Shown in pieces: positions 1-8,241 of a stretch of DNA of 64,000 nucleotides. The stretch is from NCBI GenBank assembly GCA_028284705.1, contig JANQRE010000005.1:33872-97871 (forward strand), written 5' to 3'. Position numbers and translations under genes: made by a program. The notes beneath the pieces are model-generated. The model made no database searches. It worked only from the letters and a program-made list of their open reading frames with translations, and had not been told where the DNA came from. The stretch's first letter is position 1. Each line of letters opens with the position of its first letter. The stretch is from Paracoccaceae bacterium (GTDB lineage: Bacteria; Pseudomonadota; Alphaproteobacteria; Rhodobacterales; Rhodobacteraceae).

Positions 1-2
1 CC

Positions 3-38
3 GAATGGCTCTTTGACATGGTGCAAGAGCAACTCTGA
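3..38 (+). CDS. possible C-terminal end of a gene that starts before the window
   Basis: One frame stays open from the left edge to a TGA at 36-38 and would encode EWLFDMVQEQL as a C-terminus. A perfect hairpin follows within 10 bases, which fits the end of a gene. Eleven codons cannot identify a family, so this is only a placeholder for a partial plus-strand gene convergent with the TRAP permease. Confidence 0.3.
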   Translation, partial: EWLFDMVQEQL

Positions 39-46
39 TGTTGTGA

Positions 47-68
47 TGGCCGGTCCTGCGACCGGCCA
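47..68. terminator. hairpin between convergent genes
   Basis: A perfect 9-bp stem (TGGCCGGTC / GACCGGCCA) encloses a CTGC loop. It sits between the partial plus-strand gene and the end of the TRAP large permease on the minus strand. No clear T-run follows on either side, so intrinsic termination is plausible but not certain. Confidence 0.45.
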
Positions 69-72
69 TGCG

Positions 73-1449
73 CTAATTCGTTATGATCTCCGGGCCCATG
101 AAGGTGTTGGGCAGGAAGGTTGAGATGATCGGCACGTAGGTGACGATGATCAGGAAGACGAATAGGATCGCGAGGAACGGCAGGGCCGCCCGCACAACAG
201 CCATCATCGGCATGCCTGCCACCCCGGAAGTCACGAAGAGGTTCAGGCCCACGGGCGGGGTGATCATGCCGATCTCCATATTCACCACCATGATGATGCC
301 GAGATGGATCGGGTCGATGCCGAGCTCGATGGCGATTGGGAAGACCAGCGGTGCCACGATGACAAGGAGGCCAGAGGGCTCCATGAACTGACCGCCGATC
401 AGCAGGATCACGTTGACCACGATCAGGAAGGCGACGGGACCGAGGCCCGCTTCGAGCATCGCCTCGGTGATCTTTTGCGGGATCTGCTCGTCGGTCAGCA
501 CGTGTTTCAGGATCAGCGCGTTGGCGATGACGAAGAGCAGCGTGACGGTCAGCTTGCCTGCCTCAAACAGCGTGTCGCGGGTGTCTGGGTGGAAGAACGC
601 CGTCACAAGAGCCTGCGGTTTGCGCATCAGTGAGATGTTCTTCGCCCCCTCTTCGGTCGCGAGAGGTCCCATATCGCGATAGACGAAAGTGGCGATGACC
701 CAGGCGTAAACCGCGGCGATGGCTGCAGCTTCGGTGGGCGTGAAGATGCCGCCGTAGATACCGCCAAGAATGATCACGATGAGGAACAGACCCCAGGCGG
801 CCTCACGTCCGGACTCGAGGATTTCGCCCCAGCCTTTCCAGTCACCCTTGGGCAGGTTCTTGACTCGGGCCATGACATAGATGCCGACCATGAGCATGAA
901 GCCCGCGAGCAACCCGGGGATGACACCGGCGAGGAACATCCGGCCCACGGAGACCTCGACCGCGGCGGCGTAGACCACCATAACGATGGAGGGCGGGATG
1001 AGGATGCCGAGCGTGCCGGCGTTACAGATCACACCGGCAGCGAAATCCTTGGTGTAGCCGACCTGGCGCATGCCCGCGATGACGATGGAGCCGATGGCGA
1101 CCACGGTTGCCGGCGAGGAGCCGGAAAGGGCCGCGAACATCATACAGGCGAATACGCCCGCGATGGCCAGACCACCGCGCAAATGGCCCACGCAAGCGAT
1201 GGAAAACCGGATGATCCGCCGCGCCACGCCGCCGGTAGACATGAAGCTTGAGGCGAGGATGAAGAACGGGATGGCGAGGAGGGTGAAGTGCCCCTCGAAC
1301 GCGTTGAAGAGTGTCTGCGCGATGGAGGCGAGCGAGGTGTCAGAGAGCACCAGCAAGAAGATGATGGACGAGAGGCCAAGAGAGACAGCGATCGGCACAC
1401 CAATCAGCAAAAAGCCAATGACCATGGCAAAGAGGACGACGACTTCCAT
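73..1449 (-). CDS. dctM: TRAP transporter large permease, DctM family
   Basis: This 458-residue polytopic inner-membrane protein is the ion-coupled channel subunit of a tripartite ATP-independent periplasmic transporter. It begins with a hydrophobic helix (MEVVVLFAMVIGFLLIGVPI) and carries DctM/SitM family blocks such as SGSSPATVVAIGS and GILIPPSIVMVVYA. The length is slightly above the usual 425-440 residues because of a cytoplasmic insert around residues 255-285. It is the last gene of a dctP-dctQ-dctM operon, five bases after dctQ. The family call is firm. The substrate is not determined by the permease, although the divergent DctB/DctD pair suggests a C4-dicarboxylate-like acid. Confidence 0.93.
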   Translation of the reverse strand: MEVVVLFAMVIGFLLIGVPIAVSLGLSSIIFLLVLSDTSLASIAQTLFNAFEGHFTLLAIPFFILASSFMSTGGVARRIIRFSIACVGHLRGGLAIAGVFACMMFAALSGSSPATVVAIGSIVIAGMRQVGYTKDFAAGVICNAGTLGILIPPSIVMVVYAAAVEVSVGRMFLAGVIPGLLAGFMLMVGIYVMARVKNLPKGDWKGWGEILESGREAAWGLFLIVIILGGIYGGIFTPTEAAAIAAVYAWVIATFVYRDMGPLATEEGAKNISLMRKPQALVTAFFHPDTRDTLFEAGKLTVTLLFVIANALILKHVLTDEQIPQKITEAMLEAGLGPVAFLIVVNVILLIGGQFMEPSGLLVIVAPLVFPIAIELGIDPIHLGIIMVVNMEIGMITPPVGLNLFVTSGVAGMPMMAVVRAALPFLAILFVFLIIVTYVPIISTFLPNTFMGPEIITN

Positions 1450-1454
1450 GGGGC

Positions 1455-2105
1455 TTAATCCTTCAGATTGGCGGCGGCTTCGCTGACCGCCTCTTCGGCT
1501 TCGTGGCTAGCGATCACGCTGTCGATGTCACCGCGCCAAATGGCGAAACCGGCTTGAATGAAGCGATAGAGGAGCAGCGCCATGGAGACGGGCAGCACCA
1601 CATAGGGCACAAGTTTCGGCAGTTTTTCGTATTCGTCGCCATCGTTGAAGACGCCTTCCAGCCAAGTCAGGAAGAAGGGGACGGGGATGTCTTGGGTCTC
1701 GAACCAGCCCTGTCCGCGCGTGCTTTCAAACCCGGTTGGGAACCAGCGGCCCGAGGTGGGGGAGAGGTTGGCGTAGGGGGCGAAATAGTCCCAGGCGCCT
1801 TTCAGCATCAGGATCGCGAAGATGAGGCAAAAGCCGATGGAGATGAGGCCGAGGATGCGGCGCGTGCTTTCGGGTACAATATTCAGAACCGCGTCGACGC
1901 CCAGATGGGCACGTTTTTTCACCGCGTAGGATGCGCCGAGAAGCACCAACCAGGCGAACATGAACACAGTGAGTTCAAGTGCCCAGAGAATGTTGGAATT
2001 AAAGACAAACCGAGCAATCACATTGGCGAATGTGAGCATGGTCATCAGCCCGAGGATGACGGCGATAATCGTCTCCTCGATCTTGTCTGTCCAGGAATCG
2101 TGCAT
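1455..2105 (-). CDS. dctQ: TRAP transporter small permease, DctQ family
   Basis: This 216-residue, four-helix inner-membrane protein is the small permease partner of DctM. The hydrophobic segments lie near residues 13-33, 43-63, 85-105 and 170-190. The start at 2105 (MHDSWTDKIEE) is chosen because GGGGGA lies about seven bases upstream; the frame stays open to a TTG at 2123, which has no comparable ribosome binding site. A longer-than-usual loop of about 55 residues lies between helices 3 and 4 and is rich in aromatics and prolines. Such extended loops occur in a subset of DctQ proteins. Confidence 0.88.
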   Translation of the reverse strand: MHDSWTDKIEETIIAVILGLMTMLTFANVIARFVFNSNILWALELTVFMFAWLVLLGASYAVKKRAHLGVDAVLNIVPESTRRILGLISIGFCLIFAILMLKGAWDYFAPYANLSPTSGRWFPTGFESTRGQGWFETQDIPVPFFLTWLEGVFNDGDEYEKLPKLVPYVVLPVSMALLLYRFIQAGFAIWRGDIDSVIASHEAEEAVSEAAANLKD

Positions 2106-2179
2106 TGGTGTCCCCCGACCCAAAAGATGGATAACGCGGCCCCGTCCCCAGCACTGGGGCCGCGCCTTTACGAGGCGGT

Positions 2180-3181
2180 TTAGCCGCCTGCGTTGATCGC
2201 TTGTGCTGCGTCGATGTTTTCCTGACCGACGTCATCGGCGAATTGATCCCAGACGGGTTTCATCGCCTCGACCCAGGCCGCACGCTGTTCGGCGTTCAGC
2301 TCACGTACTTCGCCACCGGCATCGATGATCGCCTGCTTTGCAGAGGCGTTCACGGCGGTCGATTCGGAGTTCCGGGTCTCGGTAACTTCCGCAAGAATGG
2401 TCAGGAACTGATCACGGATATCGGCGTCCAGTGCGTCCAGCCAATCAACTGAGGTCACGACCAGATAGTCGATGATGCCGTGGTTGGTCTCCGTCACGCC
2501 GTCCTGCACTTCGAAGAACTTCCGACCGTAGATGTTGGACCAAGTGTTCTCCTGCCCGTCCACAACGCCCTGTTGCAGCGCGCCGTAAACTTCGGCGAAG
2601 GCCATTTTCTGCGGGGAGCCACCGATCGCTTCCATCTGTGCAACCAGCACGTCAGACGGCTGCACGCGGAACTTCAGCCCCTCGGCATCGGTTGGCAGGA
2701 TGAGCGGCCGAGAGGCCGACATCTGCTTCATGCCATTGTGCCAGAATTGCAGACCCTGCAGGCCGCGTTTCTGCATTGAGTCCTTCAGCGCCTGACCGGC
2801 GTCTGAGGCCTGGAACGCGTTCACAGCTTCGATGTCCTTGAACATGAAGGGCAGATCAAAGATGCGGAACTGCTTGGTGAATTTCTCAAACAGCGAGAGC
2901 GACGGAGCGGCAAGCTGAATGTCGCCTTGCAGCAGCGCCTCAAGCGCTTTTTCGTCGGTGTAGAGCGTGGAGTTCGGGAACACCTCCATGCACATCTTGC
3001 CGTTCATCTCGTCATTGACGCGTTGCTCCAAAAGCGACGCAGCGATCCCTTTGGGGTGCTTGTCGGTGTTCGTCACATGGCTGAACTTGACGACGATCTC
3101 GCCATCTTCACAGGCAGCCATAGCCGTGCCGGGCACCATTGCCACAGCGGCCACGCAAGCAGCTTTCAAAAAGGTTTTCAT
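2180..3181 (-). CDS. dctP: TRAP transporter solute-binding protein, DctP family
   Basis: This periplasmic solute receptor delivers its ligand to DctQM. The 333-residue protein starts at MKTFLKAACVAAVAMVPGTA, a Sec signal peptide probably cleaved after TAMA. GGAGGAAA lies five bases before this ATG, so the upstream extension of the open frame to 3259 is rejected. DctP-family blocks are visible: IVVKFSHVTNTDKHPKG near the N-terminus, then FRVQPSDVLVAQMEAIGGSP with the arginine that binds the ligand carboxylate, and GVVDGQENTWSNI. This is the first gene of the TRAP operon, and the start codon lies about 235 bases from the divergent sensor kinase gene. The ligand is probably an organic acid, but the exact compound cannot be read from sequence. 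Confidence 0.9.
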   Translation of the reverse strand: MKTFLKAACVAAVAMVPGTAMAACEDGEIVVKFSHVTNTDKHPKGIAASLLEQRVNDEMNGKMCMEVFPNSTLYTDEKALEALLQGDIQLAAPSLSLFEKFTKQFRIFDLPFMFKDIEAVNAFQASDAGQALKDSMQKRGLQGLQFWHNGMKQMSASRPLILPTDAEGLKFRVQPSDVLVAQMEAIGGSPQKMAFAEVYGALQQGVVDGQENTWSNIYGRKFFEVQDGVTETNHGIIDYLVVTSVDWLDALDADIRDQFLTILAEVTETRNSESTAVNASAKQAIIDAGGEVRELNAEQRAAWVEAMKPVWDQFADDVGQENIDAAQAINAGG

Positions 3182-3416
3182 ATGTTTCCTCCAGTTCATG
3201 AACCGCGCCTCCCGCGCGCTTCCTGTGCTGACAACATGCAGTGCAGAGATTCTTTTCAAGAGATATTGCAGCAGATTTTTTGTAGCATCTTTTCAGGGAC
3301 TTATAACAGCGACAATCTGTCCAAATCAGTTTTGTGCGGGATTTCACACAGATTTCTTGCGCCTCCCGTAGGCAATCCCTAGCCTGCCTTTTGGCAAGAA
3401 AGGGAGAGATTCTCTG

Positions 3417-5165
3417 GTGGCAACCGCGGCGCGAAAACTGCTTGGACCGGCGGGGTTTATCCTCCTCGCGGTGGCCATTGCGGCGGCGGTTTATGTGGTG
3501 TCGCTGCGGGTGGGGCTCGACGCGTTGGACCGGACGGCCAAGGCCCGATTGGCACAATCCAACGACCGGTTCCTGGGGCAGGTGACGCGGTTTCAGCAAC
3601 TCGTCAATTCACTGGCACGGCATCCTCAAGTGGGGGCGGTTGCGGCGGGACGCGCGGACCTGAACCTCACAGAGCTGTTCCTGACCTCGGCGCTCGCCTC
3701 AGGCGCGGAGGACATCTTTTTGGTGGACCCCGATGGCAAGGTTCTGGGCTCTTCGGATTTTCAGGGCGAGGGGGCGGTGGGCCGCGTGGGCGGCTCGATT
3801 GGCAAGCCCGACTACATCCAGACGGCGCTTGGCGGTGGCATGGGGTGGTCCCACGGGCTGGAAGACAAATCCGAGCCGCGCAAACTCTATTTCTCCCGCG
3901 CGGTGTTCAGCGAGACTGGTCCGGTGATCGGGGCCGTCGTCGTCTCGGTGGGCGTGCGTCCCTTGGAGCTGGAATGGTCCTTCGGGATCGAGCCGATTGC
4001 TTATTTCGACCAGGCAGGTGTGATCTTCGTCACCAACCGCCCGGAACTGGCGTTGCAGCGTGATCCCAGTGTGAGCCTGCCGCGCGCGAGACGCGTGCAG
4101 TTTCCCACCGATGGGCTGCCTGAGATTTTCGATTATCGCGGGACGGAACTGTTTGGCCACGACATCTGGAGCGACATTCAAAGCGACGTTTTGCCGGATG
4201 CCGCCCTGGTCCTGACCCGCTATCTGCCGCGTGTTGAGTTGCAAGCGGCCATCTTTCAGGACATTCGCCCGGTGCAGGAACGGGCCTTTCTCTTTGCGCT
4301 GCTGAGTGCCGCTCTGGTCGGGCTCATCGGGCTGGGCCTGTGGGTGACGAACCTGCGCAGGCGCGCTTTGGCGGAACGTCTGATTGCTGAGGAGGCCGCC
4401 AATGAACAGCTTGAAGCGCGGGTCGAGGCGCGCACGCGGCAGTTGCGCGAAACACAGAAACAATTGATCGCCGCCGGGCGGCTTTCGGCGCTTGGAGAGA
4501 TGTCGGCGGGGATCAGTCACGAGCTGAACCAGCCCCTCGCGGCGATGCAGAACTTTGCTGAGAACGGCAAAAAACTGATCGAGAAGGGTCGGACCGAGCT
4601 AGCCTCCGAAAACTTTGATCGGCTGACGGAGCAAGTGGACCGGGTCGGGCGGATCATTCGTTCGTTGCGCGCCTTTGCGCGGAAGGAGGAGCAGGAAATC
4701 CGCGCGGTCGATATCTGCGAGGCGGTGGACCGGGCGTTGGCGATCTCGGAAATTCGACTGAAGCGCAGTGGCGTCGAGGTGGAGCGATCCGGGTTCGATG
4801 CCCCGGTTTTCGTCTCGGCGGGTCAAGTGCGCCTGGAACAGGTGCTGGTGAACATCATCGGCAACGCGATTGATGCTCTGGAAGATGTCGAGGCCCGCCG
4901 GATCAATTTTGCTCTCCGGCGCGACGCGGATCGTGCGCTGCTCAGCATATCCGACACGGGGCCGGGGATCGACGCTCCTGACCAGGTGTTCGAGCCGTTT
5001 TATTCCACGAAGGACCCGGGCTCGAGCAAGGGCATGGGGCTGGGGCTGTCGATCTCTCACGGGATCGTCGGCAGTTTTTCCGGGACGCTGAGCTGCCGAA
5101 ATCTGGATCAGGGTGGCGCCGAATTTCTGATCGACCTGCCGCTCGCGGAGATGGGCGATGAGTGA
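3417..5165 (+). CDS. dctB: C4-dicarboxylate-type sensor histidine kinase (DctB-like)
   Basis: This membrane sensor kinase should detect the TRAP substrate and phosphorylate the regulator encoded next. The start is GTG, preceded by GGGAGAGA. Helix one spans about residues 7-30. A periplasmic double-Cache-type domain follows to about residue 290, then helix two (about 291-313) and a short coiled coil. The phosphoacceptor H-box is GEMSAGISHELNQPLAAMQN. The ATP site shows an N-box (LVNIIGNAIDAL) and G-boxes DTGPGI and GMGLGLSIS. The length of 582 residues is normal for DctB. The stop overlaps the start of the regulator by 8 bases, so the two are translationally coupled. Confidence 0.88.
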   Translation: MATAARKLLGPAGFILLAVAIAAAVYVVSLRVGLDALDRTAKARLAQSNDRFLGQVTRFQQLVNSLARHPQVGAVAAGRADLNLTELFLTSALASGAEDIFLVDPDGKVLGSSDFQGEGAVGRVGGSIGKPDYIQTALGGGMGWSHGLEDKSEPRKLYFSRAVFSETGPVIGAVVVSVGVRPLELEWSFGIEPIAYFDQAGVIFVTNRPELALQRDPSVSLPRARRVQFPTDGLPEIFDYRGTELFGHDIWSDIQSDVLPDAALVLTRYLPRVELQAAIFQDIRPVQERAFLFALLSAALVGLIGLGLWVTNLRRRALAERLIAEEAANEQLEARVEARTRQLRETQKQLIAAGRLSALGEMSAGISHELNQPLAAMQNFAENGKKLIEKGRTELASENFDRLTEQVDRVGRIIRSLRAFARKEEQEIRAVDICEAVDRALAISEIRLKRSGVEVERSGFDAPVFVSAGQVRLEQVLVNIIGNAIDALEDVEARRINFALRRDADRALLSISDTGPGIDAPDQVFEPFYSTKDPGSSKGMGLGLSISHGIVGSFSGTLSCRNLDQGGAEFLIDLPLAEMGDE

Positions 5166-6384
5166 CCGTATTCTCTTGATCGAAGACGATGACGCGATGC
5201 GCGCCTCGCTGACCCAGACCCTTGAACTGGAAGACATCACAGTGTTGCAGGCCAATGGATTGGCCCAGGCGCGGCGCGCGATACGGGCAAACTTCGCCGG
5301 CGTCGTGCTGTCGGACATCCGCATGCCACTGAATGACGGCTTCGACGTTTTGGCGCGGGTGCAGGAGGTGGATGCCGACCTGCCGGTGGTCTTCCTGACC
5401 GGCGAGGCCGATGTGCCAATGGCGGTGCGCGCGCTGCGGGACGGGGCCTATGATTTCCTGGAAAAACCCTGCGCCACGGAGGATTTGCTGAAATCGCTGA
5501 GGCGGGCATTGCGGCATCGTCAATTGGTCTTGCAGACCCGGACCTTGGAGCGGCGGCTTGAAAGCAGCGACGTCGCGGCGGTGCATTTTCCCGGTGACAC
5601 GCCGCATTCGAAGCGGCTGCGGACTGAGCTTCGGCGTGTCGCGGACCTGTCGGTGAATGTGCATTTGCATGGCGCGCCTGGGGTGGGCAAGCGGCTGTCG
5701 GCGCATACGGTTCAGGTGCTGTCGAATGCGGGATCGGCGCAATCGGTGAATTGTGAAGATGCCGATGCCTTTGATCAGATTGAGCGGCTGGAACCAACTG
5801 CGGGCGGTTTGCTCATCCTGAAGAATGTCGAAGCGATGCCGGAGGACGGGCAGGCGCATTGGCAGGCGCTTTCCAATGATCTGAACGATATGCGGGTGAT
5901 CTCTACCGCGCGCCACGAACTGGCGCGCTTGCCCGGGGTCGTCGCCGAAAGCCTGTCGCGCTTTGGCCCCGTCGAGGTCTATGTGCCAAGCCTTGTGCAG
6001 CGCGCCGGTGATCTGCCGATCATTTTCGAGGCGCTGTTACGGCAGGCGGCGCGCGACATGAACACGGATATGCCCGCCGCGAGCCCAGCGGTCTTGGACG
6101 CGATCCAGAACGCCGACTGGTCCGGCAATCTGCCCGCGTTGCGCGCCTTCGCGCGCCAATGTGTCGTTGGCAAACCCGCGACCGAGACCGGGGCGGAAGC
6201 GCCCGGACTGGTCGAACAGATCGAAGCCTTCGAGCGGCAATTGCTGTTGGAAGCGCTCCGGCGGAATGACGGTAAAGCCAGCCAGACCGCGAAGGAGCTG
6301 AAGCTCGCGCGCAAGACGCTCTACGATCGCATGGCGCGCTATGACATCAAGCCGAAAGACCTGCGGCCCGCCAAGGCGACTTGA
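5158..6384 (+). CDS. dctD: DctD-like response regulator with a degenerate AAA+ domain
   Basis: This is the partner regulator of the DctB-like kinase. The N-terminal receiver domain is intact: acidic pocket IEDDD at 8-12, phosphoacceptor Asp53 (LSDIRMP) and Lys103 (LEKP). A Fis-type helix-turn-helix closes the protein (about 375-397, AKELKLARKTLYDRM). The central region should be a sigma-54 AAA+ ATPase but is short and eroded. The Walker A is GAPGVGK (172-178). The ESELFGH...GAFTGA segment is absent, and the Walker B position reads LLILKNVE without the acidic residues. At 408 residues it is about 40 shorter than classical DctD. It probably regulates transcription without driving sigma-54 polymerase, possibly acting with sigma-70 holoenzyme as described for Rhodobacter capsulatus NtrC. 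Confidence 0.82.
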   Translation: MSDRILLIEDDDAMRASLTQTLELEDITVLQANGLAQARRAIRANFAGVVLSDIRMPLNDGFDVLARVQEVDADLPVVFLTGEADVPMAVRALRDGAYDFLEKPCATEDLLKSLRRALRHRQLVLQTRTLERRLESSDVAAVHFPGDTPHSKRLRTELRRVADLSVNVHLHGAPGVGKRLSAHTVQVLSNAGSAQSVNCEDADAFDQIERLEPTAGGLLILKNVEAMPEDGQAHWQALSNDLNDMRVISTARHELARLPGVVAESLSRFGPVEVYVPSLVQRAGDLPIIFEALLRQAARDMNTDMPAASPAVLDAIQNADWSGNLPALRAFARQCVVGKPATETGAEAPGLVEQIEAFERQLLLEALRRNDGKASQTAKELKLARKTLYDRMARYDIKPKDLRPAKAT

Positions 6385-6487
6385 GCCCTGCGACAATTAA
6401 AGCCGACAAATTTACTCAAGAACTCTTGATCTACGTCCACGAATCTGTTTCTGACTAAATCACTAAGATATTCCATTGGAGCACATG

Positions 6488-7516
6488 ATGACCCATCCCC
6501 GCAAAATCTCGCTTCTCGCGATCACTGCCGCTGCCACATTCGGTGGCTCCGTTGCCGCCTATGCGGCGGGCGAGTTGAACCTCTATTCCTCGCGCCACTA
6601 CGACACCGATGAGCGCCTCTATTCCGACTTCGAGGACGCCACCGGTATCACGATCAACCGCATCGAAGGCAAAGCCGATGAGCTGATCGAGCGGATGAAA
6701 GCGGAAGGCGTGAACTCGCCCGCTGACATTCTGCTGACCGTCGATACCTCGCGCCTGGAACGTGCGAAGGATGCGGGCGTGTTGCAATCCATCGACAGCG
6801 CGCTGCTGGAAGAGAAAATCCCCGGCAATCTGCAAGACAGCGACAACCAGTGGTTCGGCTTCTCGCAACGCGCCCGGATCATCTTTTACGACAAGGCGGA
6901 TGTGACCGAACCGCCTATGGACTATGTCTCGCTCGCCGATCCGAAATATAAAGGCCAGGTCTGCCACCGCTCCTCAAGCAACGTCTATTCGCAAACGCTC
7001 CTGTCGGCTGTGATCGAAAACCACGGTGAAGAGGCGGCGAAAGACTGGGCGGCTGGCGTCGTCGCAAACTTTGCTCGGCCCCCGGAAGGCGGTGACACGG
7101 ATCAGCTGCGTGGCATCGTGTCCGGTGAGTGCGACGTCTCGGTCTCCAACAGCTACTATTTCGCGCGCGCCTTGCGGAAGGACGTGAAAGACCTCTCCGC
7201 CGAGATTGACAAGATCGGCTGGGTATTCCCCGCACAGGAGGCCGAGGGCGCACATATGAACCTTTCCGGCGGTGGCGTCGCAGCCCACGCTCCGAACAAG
7301 GAAAACGCGATCAAGTTCCTGGAATATCTCGCCTCCGACCAGGCGCAGCAGTATTTCTCTGCTGGCAACGACGAGTTTCCGGTCGTAGCGGGCGTGCCTG
7401 TGAGCCCGAGTGTTGAGCGCCTTGGTGACTTCAAAGCAGATGAGGTCGATCTGTCGAAAGTCGCGAAGAACGTGGCGACTGCTCAGAAAATCTTTAACGA
7501 GGTTGGTTGGGAGTAA
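6488..7516 (+). CDS. periplasmic ferric iron-binding protein (FutA/AfuA/FbpA family)
   Basis: This is the solute-binding protein of an Fe(III) ABC importer, 342 residues with a cleaved signal peptide (cleavage about AAYA|AGELN). The mature N-terminus LNLYSSRHYDTDERLY is characteristic of the FutA-type ferric binding proteins. A tyrosine pair typical of the iron site is seen in SNSYYFARAL. The start at 6488 is preferred because GGAG lies six bases upstream; ATG 6485 and TTG 6476 are in frame but badly spaced. No permease or ATPase gene is adjacent, so the rest of the importer must be elsewhere. A strong terminator follows. Confidence 0.88.
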   Translation: MTHPRKISLLAITAAATFGGSVAAYAAGELNLYSSRHYDTDERLYSDFEDATGITINRIEGKADELIERMKAEGVNSPADILLTVDTSRLERAKDAGVLQSIDSALLEEKIPGNLQDSDNQWFGFSQRARIIFYDKADVTEPPMDYVSLADPKYKGQVCHRSSSNVYSQTLLSAVIENHGEEAAKDWAAGVVANFARPPEGGDTDQLRGIVSGECDVSVSNSYYFARALRKDVKDLSAEIDKIGWVFPAQEAEGAHMNLSGGGVAAHAPNKENAIKFLEYLASDQAQQYFSAGNDEFPVVAGVPVSPSVERLGDFKADEVDLSKVAKNVATAQKIFNEVGWE

Positions 7517-7535
7517 GCCGCTTCCACCGATGACG

Positions 7536-7567
7536 AAAAGGCGCGGCGAATGGGCCGCGCCTTTTTT
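7536..7567 (+). terminator. intrinsic terminator after the iron-binding protein gene
   Basis: An 8-bp GC stem (GGCGCGGC / GCCGCGCC) is extended by AA/TT pairs. It has a six-base loop and is followed by a run of six T at 7562-7567. The run of A on the other side means it may also terminate the convergent TetR gene, whose stop codon starts at 7567. Confidence 0.85.
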
Positions 7568-8238
7568 CATGGCAGGTTGAGTGCTGCGACGTCGTCGAGG
7601 AACGCTCGCAACGCCTTGGGGTCAGCCGCTTGCCCGGAAAATCCCTGAATATAAGGCGCAAGGCGAGACATCCGGGTTTTCATCGTCTCGCGCACTTCGA
7701 GCGCGTGATAGCCGAGTTGCATGAAATAGAGGATGCGCGCGCGGGCATCGGCGTCGGTTTTTCCGTATCCCTGTGTTTCAAACATCGCGATCACAGCCGC
7801 GATCCGGGTCGCATCGGCGGTATCGACACGAGCACGAAGCTTATCGTCACGGCGCGACCATTCGCGGATTGCAAGATCGAGGCCCGCGTCGAATTTGGCG
7901 GGATCGACAAAGCAGCGGAAGAAATTGCAAAGCGCTTCGGTGATATTCGCCGCCTGCATCCGGCAATGGGCGACGATCTGCGCGGTATTTCGGGCCTCCC
8001 ACTCATCGAGCAGGGCGGCAAGCAGGTCGTCGCGGTTCTCGAAATACCAATAAAAACTGGAGCGCGAGACTCCCATGCGGGTGCTGAGCGAGAGGATTTT
8101 CACCTCCGCGACGCCCTCATTCACCAGCACATCGCGGGCCATGTTCAGCCAATCCTGACGGGTGACTTTCACATGACCGACCAGCGGGTCCTTATCGGGG
8201 TCATCGCGGTGGAGGACGGGTGTCGCGCGGGAACTCAT
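7567..8238 (-). CDS. TetR-family transcriptional regulator, last gene of the DMGDH/MttB operon
   Basis: This 223-residue protein has an N-terminal TetR DNA-binding domain at about residues 27-75. The recognition segment reads STRMGVSRSSFYWYFENRDDL, a good match to the family. The C-terminal ligand-binding half is helical and not diagnostic. It starts three bases after the methyltransferase gene ends, with GGAGAG inside that gene as ribosome binding site, so it is cotranscribed. A likely role is ligand-responsive control of its own operon. Two TGTCCA-type palindromes upstream of the first gene are candidate operators. Confidence 0.85.
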   Translation of the reverse strand: MSSRATPVLHRDDPDKDPLVGHVKVTRQDWLNMARDVLVNEGVAEVKILSLSTRMGVSRSSFYWYFENRDDLLAALLDEWEARNTAQIVAHCRMQAANITEALCNFFRCFVDPAKFDAGLDLAIREWSRRDDKLRARVDTADATRIAAVIAMFETQGYGKTDADARARILYFMQLGYHALEVRETMKTRMSRLAPYIQGFSGQAADPKALRAFLDDVAALNLP

Positions 8239-8241
8239 GGC

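Noticed and set aside
3182..3416. A sigma-54 promoter for dctP
   Set aside because: I looked for GG-N10-GC in the divergent region and found only an off-by-one near match (N9 spacing). The regulator also lacks GAFTGA.
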